5,619 nt of DNA from Chthonomonas sp. UBA6659 (GTDB lineage: Bacteria; Armatimonadota; Fimbriimonadia; Fimbriimonadales; Fimbriimonadaceae), in contig DKKT01000068.1 in assembly GCA_002455425.1 (NCBI GenBank), forward strand, positions 1 to 5,619, in the 5' to 3' direction. Numbering within the stretch: the first letter of the stretch is position 1; every line of letters begins with the position of its first letter. Positions 1-5,470 of this stretch are shown here, piece after piece. The notes under the pieces were generated by a model, which did no database searches, was not told the DNA's origin, and saw only the letters and a list, made by a program, of their open reading frames with translations. The translations under genes were made by a program, and so were the position numbers.

Positions 1-297
1 CGGAATCACGATCGAGCCGCCGATCACGAGCGCAATCTGCATCGCCTCATGCAGTTCCTCGCGCGTCGCACCTTCCGTCACGCACCGGTCGAGGTGATAG
101 AAGATGCAGTCGTTGCAGCGCAGCACCATCGAGCCGACCAGCCCCATCAGCTCCTTGTTCTTCACCGAGATCGCGCCTTCTTGATACGCGTTCGTGTCGA
201 GGGCGAAGAACTTCACGAACTCCTTATGCCCGGAGCCGAGGATCTTCTCGTTCATTTCCGTTCGGTAGAGCTTGGTCTCGGCAGCTTTGCGTCGCAT
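1..297 (-). CDS. AhpD-like / carboxymuconolactone decarboxylase (CMD) family protein, C-terminus outside window
   Basis: An open frame of 99 codons runs from an ATG at 297-295 off the left edge with no stop, so only the N-terminal part is visible. Residues 60-68 read RCNDCIFYH: a CxxC pair (C61, C64) followed by a histidine four residues later (H68), the pattern of the AhpD/CMD fold. The following residues 80-96 (EELHEAMQIALVIGGSI) match the family's helix containing the usual GG turn. In AhpD the two cysteines and histidine act as a thiol relay or peroxidase centre; other members decarboxylate ring-cleavage products, and the motif alone does not separate these. No signal peptide is seen, so it is probably cytoplasmic. 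The start lies 2 nt after the stop of the upstream gene (TAA at 302-300), suggesting translational coupling; a G-run at 305-309 is the only ribosome-binding candidate. An internal ATG at residue 15 is a less likely start. Family assignment is firm; the exact role is unknown. Confidence 0.87.
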   Translation of the reverse strand, partial: MRRKAAETKLYRTEMNEKILGSGHKEFVKFFALDTNAYQEGAISVKNKELMGLVGSMVLRCNDCIFYHLDRCVTEGATREELHEAMQIALVIGGSIVIP

Positions 298-299
298 GA

Positions 300-971
300 T
301 TATTCCCCCACGATCGGCCGGGTCCACTGTCGGAAGCCGTCGACCACGATCGCGCGCTCCCAATCGGGTCGACCCGCGATCGCAGCCTGGGCGGACTTCC
401 AAGCGGTCGACGCTGTCCGCGCATCCCGCACCAAGTCCTCGATCGTGCCGGCCGCGTACTCCTCGACACGCTCGCGCAGCGTCGGCGAAGGCTTCATCCG
501 GGCTGCCAGCCACGCGTCGATCTCCCGGCTGCGCTCGGCCACGATCTTGCCGGGAACGGTCTTGGGACGCCGAGCCGGATCGATCAAGCTCTCGGTGAAC
601 TGCTCGTCGTCGATCACCGTCAAGCGCTGGAGGTGACTGTACAGGGTGCCGCCGCCCCCCTCGATGTACTGAACACCGAACGCCGCGTTCTTGAACTCGA
701 TGAAAAGGCTCCGCATTCCTTTGATCCGAGCCTGGTCAGCCTTCGGCAGTCGCTTCAGTTTCGGCGAGTAGCGCTCTCGAAGACACGCCGCGTAGACCGC
801 GGAGGCTTCTCCGTCCGTGATCGGATCGCCCGCTCCCTTCTTTTTGGCATACACTTCGATCCACTTTTCCGGCGGCATCGCCAGGATCTGTTGGGTTGTG
901 TAGCCGTAGCGCGATTGTGCGGCCGCCGTGAGGCCGGCAAGCCCCAAGAGGAGTCCGGGAAGGATCTTCAT
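300..971 (-). CDS. Exported protein of unknown function, 223 aa
   Basis: I do not recognise this family. The N-terminus MKILPGLLLGLAGLTAAAQS is a typical Sec signal peptide: one lysine, a leucine-rich core, and a likely cut after TAAA (residue 18). The mature part of about 205 residues is charged and looks mostly helical. Visible landmarks are PPEKWIEVYAKKKG (33-46), the only cysteine, C63, a glycine run GGGG (105-108), and an acidic-basic segment at 145-185. There is no metal-binding cysteine cluster, lipobox, membrane anchor or clear repeat, so the product is probably soluble outside the cytoplasmic membrane. The ATG at 971-969 is chosen because it gives an intact signal peptide; the upstream ribosome binding site is weak (GAAG only). 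It begins 25 nt after the fabG stop and ends 2 nt before the AhpD-like gene, so it is most likely part of the same transcript. Start and reading frame are well supported; function is open. Confidence 0.8.
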   Translation of the reverse strand: MKILPGLLLGLAGLTAAAQSRYGYTTQQILAMPPEKWIEVYAKKKGAGDPITDGEASAVYAACLRERYSPKLKRLPKADQARIKGMRSLFIEFKNAAFGVQYIEGGGGTLYSHLQRLTVIDDEQFTESLIDPARRPKTVPGKIVAERSREIDAWLAARMKPSPTLRERVEEYAAGTIEDLVRDARTASTAWKSAQAAIAGRPDWERAIVVDGFRQWTRPIVGE

Positions 972-996
972 GGCTTCATTCTGACCAGGAAGATTG

Positions 997-1737
997 TCAG
1001 AGCGTCAAGCCGCCATCCACGACGAACGTTTGTCCAGTGATGAACGCGGCATCATCGGACGCCAAGAAGAGCACGGTCCCCGCAATATCCGCCGGCGTCC
1101 CGAGGCGGCCGAGCGGAGTGCCCTTCACGACTTCCTCCCGCATCGTTTCAGGAAGAGCATCGGTCATGTCGGTCTCGATGAACCCGGGAGCGATCGAGTT
1201 GCAGGTCACCCCGCGCGAGCCGAGTTCTTTGGCCATCGATTTCGTGAAGCCGATCAGACCTGCCTTGCTCGCGGCATAGTTGGCCTGACCCGCTTGGCCC
1301 GTGAGCCCAATGATGCTCGTGATGTTGATCAGCCGTCCCCAGCGTGCTTTCATCATCGCCTTGATCGCGGCTTTCGTAGTCAGGAAAGCGCCTTTGAGGT
1401 TCACGTCCAGAACTCGATCCCAGGCTTCCTCATCCATCCGAAGGAGCAACGTGTCCCGAGTGAGACCGGCGTTGTTCACGAGGATGGCGACGCCGCCGAG
1501 ATCCTCGCCGATCTGAGCGAAAAGCCTCTCCACGGCCTCACCATTGGACACATCGCACCCGTAAGCCTGCGCCCGTCCGCCCGCCTCGACGATGGCTTGG
1601 GAGGTCGGCTCGGCGTTCCTAGCGGATGTCGCGATGCAGGCAACCTGCGCGCCTTCCGCTCCGAAACGGAGGGCGATCTCACGGCCGATCCCCCGGCTGG
1701 CACCGGTTACGGCGACGACGCGATCGGAGAATCTCAC
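997..1737 (-). CDS. fabG: 3-oxoacyl-[acyl-carrier-protein] reductase FabG (short-chain dehydrogenase)
   Basis: This 246-aa protein matches the classical short-chain dehydrogenase/reductase layout and the usual FabG length. It has the nucleotide-binding TGASRGIG (11-18), D62 of the adenine pocket, NNAG (88-91), N113, and the catalytic S141, Y154 and K158 in the YAASK motif. It then has IAPGFIETDMT (182-192) and the C-terminal ITGQTFVVDGG. FabG reduces 3-oxoacyl-ACP to 3-hydroxyacyl-ACP with NADPH in each round of type II fatty-acid synthesis, in the cytoplasm. Many SDR paralogues share this plan, but the DVNLKGAF, NITSIIG and VDGG segments are typical of true FabG. The start is GTG, and its GTGA overlaps the secDF stop by 4 nt (1734-1737), so translation is probably coupled; no strong ribosome binding site precedes it. 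It is not beside other fatty-acid genes (fabD, fabF, acpP) here, so it could be a second FabG-like reductase. Confidence 0.93.
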   Translation of the reverse strand: MRFSDRVVAVTGASRGIGREIALRFGAEGAQVACIATSARNAEPTSQAIVEAGGRAQAYGCDVSNGEAVERLFAQIGEDLGGVAILVNNAGLTRDTLLLRMDEEAWDRVLDVNLKGAFLTTKAAIKAMMKARWGRLINITSIIGLTGQAGQANYAASKAGLIGFTKSMAKELGSRGVTCNSIAPGFIETDMTDALPETMREEVVKGTPLGRLGTPADIAGTVLFLASDDAAFITGQTFVVDGGLTL

Positions 1738-4298
1738 TTCTCGTCGTCGTCAAGGGTCTGGGTGCCCTTACTCACCGCGCTTGAGCGGCGTCGCACCTGG
1801 GAGTACGTGGACCGGGTCGCGGCGGGCTCACCCTGCGTGGCCTGTCGCTCGCGTTCGACTTCCATCGCGATCGCTCGCATCCGAGCCTGCTCGCGCTGAG
1901 CCTCCGCGATCAGCGTATGCTCTTCGCCCTTGACCTTGCCCGTCGCGCGATCCCAAAGGTAAAGGATCGGTGCGGCGTTGAAGATCGACGAGTACGTTCC
2001 CGAGACGATTCCCACGAGCATCGTGACGCAGAAGAACTTGAGATCGGGCGTCGCGGTGCCGGCGATGATGAGAACGATGAGCGTCGCGATGACGGTCATC
2101 GACGTGTTGATCGACCGCGCGAAGGACTGCGTAATCGAACGGTTGCAGAGGTGAGCGAAGTCTTCGCCGCGCTGCTGGCGTCGAAGGTTCTCCCGGATTC
2201 GGTCGAAGATGACGATCGTGTCGTGGACCGAAAAGCCGATGACGGTGAGCATCGCGGTGATGAACAGCGCACTGACTTCCCATCCGAGCAACTTACCGAC
2301 GATCGCGGCCACGCCAACGACGACGAGAATGTCATGAACGAGCGCACCGATCGCGGACAGGCCGAACTTGATACCACTCCGCAAACCGCCGAGTGCGACC
2401 CCGAATCGGATCGTGAGCCAGAGAACGATCAACAGGGAGCTGATCACGATGCCCATCACGGCATTGCGAATCGTTTCATCGGCGACCGAAGGCCCGATCT
2501 CGGTGAAGCTCAGCATTCCGGCCGGTTCGACGCCGACAGCGGTTGCGATCTTCGCCTTCGAGCCCTCGTCCCCGACCTTGAGTTCCGGGGTGGAGGGGAC
2601 CGTCACGAAGACCACCCGCTCACCCTCGACGGACGCGAACTTCACGTTCGCCCCCTTGAACCCATTCTTGTCGAGATTCGCAAGAGCCTGGTCGTAGCTC
2701 AGGTTCGCCGGGGCCTTGAAGCCGGCCTCGAAGCCACCCGAGAATTCGACGTTCGGCTTGAAACCGCCGAGGAACATGAAGATGACGCCCGGCACGATGG
2801 TCGCGAGGGAGATCAGGAAGTAGCGACCGGACTTGTTGACGATCTGATACTGCTTTTGGTCCGCGGACGCCTCGGCCCCCTCACCGAACCACTGCCGGTT
2901 CAGTCCGAACAGCTTGTTGACCTTCTCCGGGTTCTTGCCGATGCCGGTGCCGTCGACCAAGAAGACCAGGAGTGATCGCGTCACGACGACGGCGGTGAAG
3001 AGCGAAATACAGACGCCGATGATGAGTGTATTCGCGAAACCTTTGACGGGTCCGGTGCCGAGCACCGAAAGGACGAGACTCGTGAGGATCGTACAAACGT
3101 TCGAGTCCATGATCGCGGGAAACGCGCGTTTGAAGCCGAGGTTGACGGCCGCGTGAAGGGTCTTCCCTTCACGCATCTCCTCCTTGACTCGTTCGAAGAC
3201 GAGGATATTGGCGTCGACGGCCATGCCGACCGAGAGGATGAAGCCCGCGATCGAGGCGAGGCTGAACGTCGCCCCAATGAACTTGAGCACCGTCAGTGTG
3301 AACAGGACATAGAGCCCAAGCGCACCCAACGCCACGAATCCTGGGACTACATAGTACAGGCAAAGGAACAGCGCGATGATCACGAAGCTGATGATGCCGG
3401 CGTTCACCATCATCTGGAGCGCCGGCGTGCCGAGGGTCGATTCGACGACCATCGAACTCGTGACTTTGAGGTCGATCGGTAGCGCACCCGAATTGAGGAG
3501 TTTCGTCAGCTCTTGAACGTATGCGGGGTCGAACTTGCCGTCGATGAAAGCGTTGTTGGTGAGAACTTGGCCCTCTTTGATATGGGCGATGCTGAGCACG
3601 CGCCCATCGAGCACAAATGCGATGTTCTCCTGCGCGAACTGGTTCCGGCGCGTGAATTCGCCCAGTTTTTCGGCACCTTTCGCCGAAAAGTTCATTTCCG
3701 GAACGGTGTTGTTGCCGTGCACCACAGGCTGAGCGCTGGCCAGGTCATCGCCCTGGAGAATCAAGGCCCAGCCCTCGATCATCTTCGCGTACTCGGGATC
3801 GCCGAACTTGATCACCTTGTCTTTGTTCGGGCCACGCATGGCCCGGAACGAGACCTCGGGGCCACGCCCACCGCCGCTTCCATCGTCGGTCGGCACGATG
3901 TCGAACTCGCGGAAGTTTGCCTTCGGCGTGTTGACGTTCTTGGCGTGATACAGGCGAATGCTGGCGCTGGTGCCGAGCGTCTCCTTGGCTTTCTCGACGT
4001 TCTTTTCGCCCGGCAGCTCGACGATGAACTCATCGAGGCCCTTCGGCTGGACGTTCCCTTCGACGACGGCCAGCGCCTGGCTGACACGGTCTTCCAGGAT
4101 TCGGCGCAGGTTTTGGCGGATCACCCCGATCTGGGCACGCTGCTCAGGCTTGAGCTGCGTCAGGTCCATCTTGAAGGTGATGCGCGATCCACCGCGGACA
4201 TCCAATCCGTAGTTCGGTTTCGTGAAGGCGAAGAGAACTGCCGAGCCTATGGTCAGCCCGAGCACGAGAAGCAGAAAGAGATAACTTTTGGACAGCAA
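1734..4298 (-). CDS. secDF: Fused SecD-SecF preprotein translocase subunit, 854 aa
   Basis: SecDF sits in the cytoplasmic membrane with SecYEG and uses proton flow to pull exported proteins through. The SecD half has TM1 (about 5-25), motif GLDVRGGSR (31-39), a large extracytoplasmic P1 region (to about 295), then TM2-TM6 (about 296-448) with SVGMAVDANILVFERVKEE (356-374). The SecF half has TM7 (about 491-512), motif NVEFSGG (516-522), a P4-type domain, then TM8-TM12 (about 609-782) with VIGFSVHDTIVIFDRIREN (686-704). D362 and D693 match the positions of proton-path aspartates D340 and D637 of Thermus SecDF, and R728 in ARSINTS probably matches its R671. At 854 aa it is over 100 residues longer than Thermus or Bacillus SecDF (about 735). 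The extra length lies mainly in the SecD-SecF linker (about 450-490) and a charged C-terminal tail (about 784-854). The start is TTG at 4298-4296, supported by AGGAG six nt upstream. The stop overlaps the fabG GTG. Confidence 0.97.
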   Translation of the reverse strand: MLSKSYLFLLLVLGLTIGSAVLFAFTKPNYGLDVRGGSRITFKMDLTQLKPEQRAQIGVIRQNLRRILEDRVSQALAVVEGNVQPKGLDEFIVELPGEKNVEKAKETLGTSASIRLYHAKNVNTPKANFREFDIVPTDDGSGGGRGPEVSFRAMRGPNKDKVIKFGDPEYAKMIEGWALILQGDDLASAQPVVHGNNTVPEMNFSAKGAEKLGEFTRRNQFAQENIAFVLDGRVLSIAHIKEGQVLTNNAFIDGKFDPAYVQELTKLLNSGALPIDLKVTSSMVVESTLGTPALQMMVNAGIISFVIIALFLCLYYVVPGFVALGALGLYVLFTLTVLKFIGATFSLASIAGFILSVGMAVDANILVFERVKEEMREGKTLHAAVNLGFKRAFPAIMDSNVCTILTSLVLSVLGTGPVKGFANTLIIGVCISLFTAVVVTRSLLVFLVDGTGIGKNPEKVNKLFGLNRQWFGEGAEASADQKQYQIVNKSGRYFLISLATIVPGVIFMFLGGFKPNVEFSGGFEAGFKAPANLSYDQALANLDKNGFKGANVKFASVEGERVVFVTVPSTPELKVGDEGSKAKIATAVGVEPAGMLSFTEIGPSVADETIRNAVMGIVISSLLIVLWLTIRFGVALGGLRSGIKFGLSAIGALVHDILVVVGVAAIVGKLLGWEVSALFITAMLTVIGFSVHDTIVIFDRIRENLRRQQRGEDFAHLCNRSITQSFARSINTSMTVIATLIVLIIAGTATPDLKFFCVTMLVGIVSGTYSSIFNAAPILYLWDRATGKVKGEEHTLIAEAQREQARMRAIAMEVERERQATQGEPAATRSTYSQVRRRSSAVSKGTQTLDDDEK

Positions 4299-4304
4299 AG
4301 AAGT

Positions 4305-4309
4305 CTCCT
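4305..4309 (-). promoter_or_regulatory. Ribosome binding site that fixes the secDF TTG start
   Basis: On the minus strand AGGAG lies six nt before the TTG at 4298. No ATG or GTG with comparable spacing occurs near the SecD N-terminus, and the first transmembrane helix begins immediately after, so this site decides the start. It overlaps the proximal arm of the inverted repeat at 4307-4359 and also sits inside a short local palindrome, 4303-4315. Confidence 0.8.
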
Positions 4310-4359
4310 GGAGACGGTCGGTCTAAGGTCGAATTGTACCCGTTCGAACCGTCTCCAGG
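4307..4359 (-). repeat. 12-bp perfect inverted repeat upstream of secDF
   Basis: CCTGGAGACGGT at 4307-4318 is matched exactly by its reverse complement ACCGTCTCCAGG at 4348-4359, separated by 29 nt. In a transcript read from the upstream genes this would form a 12-bp stem whose 3' arm covers the first three bases of the secDF AGGAG site. The 3' arm is also part of the local palindrome GTCTCC-T-GGAGAC (plus strand 4303-4315), so two structures compete for the same bases. No T-run follows the stem, so it is not a standard intrinsic terminator. It could be a translational control hairpin, a protein operator, an mRNA end-stabilising stem, or chance. Confidence 0.55.
4333..4338 (-). promoter_or_regulatory. 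Possible -10 box for a secDF promoter
   Basis: TACAAT on the minus strand differs from TATAAT at one position and lies in the 69-nt gap before secDF, within the loop of the inverted repeat. Transcription would begin near 4326, leaving a leader of about 28 nt that contains the ribosome binding site but not the distal repeat arm. No convincing -35 hexamer is seen 16-18 nt upstream. The same 7-mer GTACAAT occurs ahead of the gene starting at 5215. Confidence 0.3.
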
Positions 4360-4367
4360 GCGTCCGG

Positions 4368-4742
4368 CTAGCCGCCGGAGTTCGATCCGACCGGCTTCTT
4401 CGACGGCGTTCCTGGCTTCACTCCTCGAACGCGGGTCACCTTGACTTCGGTCGCCTTGAAGTTCTTCCCCGTCAGGGTACCGCTGACCACGACGGCGTCC
4501 CCGCCCTTGAGGCTGTTCACGCTATAGAACTTCCCGTCCCGAACACAACGGGCGCCCTTGGCATCGACGTTGAATGGACCGCCTTTCGCTCCCAGCACGA
4601 ACTTATGGTCTTTGGCGTCTCCCTTGACCATCCCGGAGATCTTCGTGACCGTGTTCGCCTTGCCCGTTTTGGGCTGAGCGACGCCGGGGATGACGGAGAT
4701 CGCGAGTGCAGCGACGAAGGTGATGGCGAGAAGTCGTTTCAT
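4368..4742 (-). CDS. Small exported OB-fold-like (DUF5666-type) protein, 124 aa
   Basis: The N-terminus MKRLLAITFVAALAISVIPGVA is a clear Sec signal peptide (K and R, hydrophobic core, likely cut after A22). The mature part is a single small beta-rich domain: ISGMVKGDAKDHKFVL (35-50), a second strand pair around 55-75, then GDAVVVSGTLTGKNFKATEVKV (81-102). This spacing of a G-x-V strand, a Gd-x-V-x-VsGt strand and a final F-x-A-x-x-V strand resembles OB-fold exported domains such as DUF5666; the match is by eye. One cysteine (C66) is present. The tail 107-124 is rich in G, P, S and K and probably disordered. The ATG at 4742 is preferred over the TTG directly before it (4745) because AGGAG at 4752-4748 is five nt from the ATG but only two from the TTG. 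The AGGAG overlaps the upstream gene's TAG stop, so the two are probably translated together. The ligand is unknown. Confidence 0.8.
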   Translation of the reverse strand: MKRLLAITFVAALAISVIPGVAQPKTGKANTVTKISGMVKGDAKDHKFVLGAKGGPFNVDAKGARCVRDGKFYSVNSLKGGDAVVVSGTLTGKNFKATEVKVTRVRGVKPGTPSKKPVGSNSGG

Positions 4743-4747
4743 CAAGG

Positions 4748-4752
4748 CTCCT
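4748..4752 (-). promoter_or_regulatory. Ribosome binding site merged with upstream stop codon
   Basis: The minus strand reads TAGGAG at 4753-4748: TAG ends the upstream gene and AGGAG serves the downstream one, five nt before its ATG at 4742. This arrangement is typical of terminating-ribosome coupling and supports both gene boundaries. Confidence 0.75.
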
Positions 4753-5215
4753 ATTCGTAGTCTCGGGGATCGTTACGATGCTTCCAGTAGCGCACGCCTG
4801 CAATCAGGACGCTCATGGGGCCCGATTTGGGTCGCCGCAGGCCTGACAGTTTGAGCGCTTGGGACTTGGCGGGCGAGAAGGACTGGGTGATCTCCATCGC
4901 GTCTACCAGCTCGGGTTCGGCTCCCTCGATTCCCCCATTAGGGATGATCCGCCCTCCTTGAAGCGCGATCCGCTTAGTGAGCTTGAGGGTCAGCGTCGAA
5001 CCCTTGAGGGTCCAGGTACCGGATCGCTCGACCTCCCGCTTGGCGAGATCCATCTGGTTCCGGTGGAAGCGGTAGGTGCCATCGGCGAAGAACCGGTAAG
5101 CATCGTTCCAGCCTGCGGCAAGGGTCTCGCCCCGTTGCCAGATTCCGACGAGCTCTTTCGCGCTCAGTGCGGGAGCGGGGGGCGCGAGGGCCATCACGGC
5201 GATGAGAACGGTCAT
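4751..5215 (-). CDS. Small exported lipocalin-like beta-barrel protein, 154 aa
   Basis: After a hydrophobic N-terminus with an APA-type cut site near residue 16, residues 20-80 show the pattern KELVGIWQ, then YRFFADGTYRF, then SGTWTLKGSTLTLKL. A tryptophan near the start, an F-x-dG-x-Y strand and a W-x-L-x-g-x-x-L-x-L strand are typical of small lipocalin-like or META/NlpE-like exported domains. The assignment is by pattern only and no ligand can be named. The C-terminus (126-154) is basic, then acidic. The open frame extends upstream to 5431, but that part runs through the terminator and 5S rRNA and cannot be the gene. ATG at 5215 is chosen; it lacks a proper ribosome binding site and its n-region has no positive charge. 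TTG at 5230 would add five residues (MYNRA) and supply an arginine; ATG at 5194 would destroy the signal peptide. It is the first gene after the rRNA operon and is coupled to the next by TAGGAG. Confidence 0.72.
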   Translation of the reverse strand: MTVLIAVMALAPPAPALSAKELVGIWQRGETLAAGWNDAYRFFADGTYRFHRNQMDLAKREVERSGTWTLKGSTLTLKLTKRIALQGGRIIPNGGIEGAEPELVDAMEITQSFSPAKSQALKLSGLRRPKSGPMSVLIAGVRYWKHRNDPRDYE

Positions 5216-5221
5216 GGCCCT

Positions 5222-5227
5222 ATTGTA
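5222..5227 (-). promoter_or_regulatory. Possible -10 box directly before the first protein gene
   Basis: TACAAT on the minus strand ends six nt before the ATG at 5215, so transcription from it would start at or beside that ATG and give a leaderless or almost leaderless mRNA. This fits the absence of a Shine-Dalgarno sequence. The -35 region would fall inside the rRNA terminator stem and shows no TTGACA-like hexamer, so the call is weak. Confidence 0.3.
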
Positions 5228-5235
5228 CAAAGCAA

Positions 5236-5259
5236 GAAGCCCCACCGTGGTGGGGCTTC
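5236..5259 (-). terminator. Intrinsic terminator of the rRNA operon
   Basis: An 11-bp perfect stem, GAAGCCCCACC (5259-5249) against GGTGGGGCTTC (5246-5236), forms around a tiny loop; with the innermost pair opened it is a 4-nt loop. It begins 11 nt after the 5S 3' end. The downstream tract is T-rich but interrupted (TTGCTTTGT), so termination may be incomplete. The next start codon is only 21 nt beyond the stem. Confidence 0.87.
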
Positions 5260-5270
5260 GAAGATTTCTG

Positions 5271-5392
5271 TATCCGCGCAACGTGCTTATCTCCCGGGAG
5301 GTCACCCTCCAAGTACTTCCGCCGCTGAGAGGCTTAACTGCCGTGTTCGGGATGGGAACGGGTGTTTCCCTCTCGCCATGGTCACGCGAATA
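5271..5392 (-). rRNA. rrf: 5S ribosomal RNA
   Basis: The 122-nt span starts TATTCGCG and ends CGCGGATA, which pair over eight positions with one G-U to form helix I. Inside are the conserved CCCATCCCGAACACGG block of loop B-C and the GAAGTACT and GGGTGACCTCCCGGGAGA segments of helices IV-V and II. Length and order match bacterial 5S rRNA. The flanks can extend helix I by about five more pairs (TTTTG with CAGAA), so the mature ends may differ by a few nt from those given. It lies about 78 nt after the 23S 3' end on the same strand. Confidence 0.95.
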
Positions 5393-5470
5393 CAAAACTG
5401 TCAGAGCGCTAAAGCACTTTGACCGTTGCATACCGATAGGTGAAAACGCGTCGAACAGAGTATTAAGCTT
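5393..5470 (-). other. 23S-5S internal transcribed spacer
   Basis: About 78 nt separate the 23S and 5S rRNAs. No tRNA fits here. The last bases before 5S (TTTTG, 5397-5393) pair with the bases after it, suggesting a precursor stem used in 5S maturation. No clear promoter or antiterminator box was found. Confidence 0.75.

Noticed and set aside
994..1899. A 301-codon open frame on the plus strand
   Set aside because: It is the antisense shadow of fabG, whose motifs are all intact on the minus strand.
1917..2975. A 352-codon open frame on the plus strand opposite secDF
   Set aside because: It is antisense to well-conserved SecF sequence, its translation is dominated by D, R and E with no domain, and long antisense frames are expected in GC-rich genes.
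3825..3849. Strong hairpin (CGGGCCA - CGCA - TGGCCCG) within secDF
   Set aside because: It encodes ordinary residues (RAMRGPNK region) and has no T-tract or regulatory context; probably incidental in GC-rich coding sequence.
4307..4359. Inverted repeat as an intrinsic terminator for the OB-fold-like gene
   Set aside because: The loop is 29 nt and no T-run follows the stem; it was kept as a repeat of unknown role.
3513..4760. A 415-codon open frame on the plus strand
   Set aside because: It runs antisense across SecD, the regulatory gap and the OB-fold-like gene, with no recognisable domain; the minus-strand genes explain this region fully.
5401..5420. boxA-like antitermination element in the 23S-5S spacer
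   Set aside because: Only a partial match (TGCTTTA) to TGCTCTTTA, and such elements normally lie in the rRNA leader or the 16S-23S spacer.
5216..5431. Upstream extension of the lipocalin-like gene
   Set aside because: The extra 72 codons would be encoded by the 5S rRNA and its terminator.
5393..5470. tRNA gene in the rRNA spacer
   Set aside because: At 78 nt with no T-arm consensus GGTTCRA or cloverleaf pairing, no tRNA can be supported.
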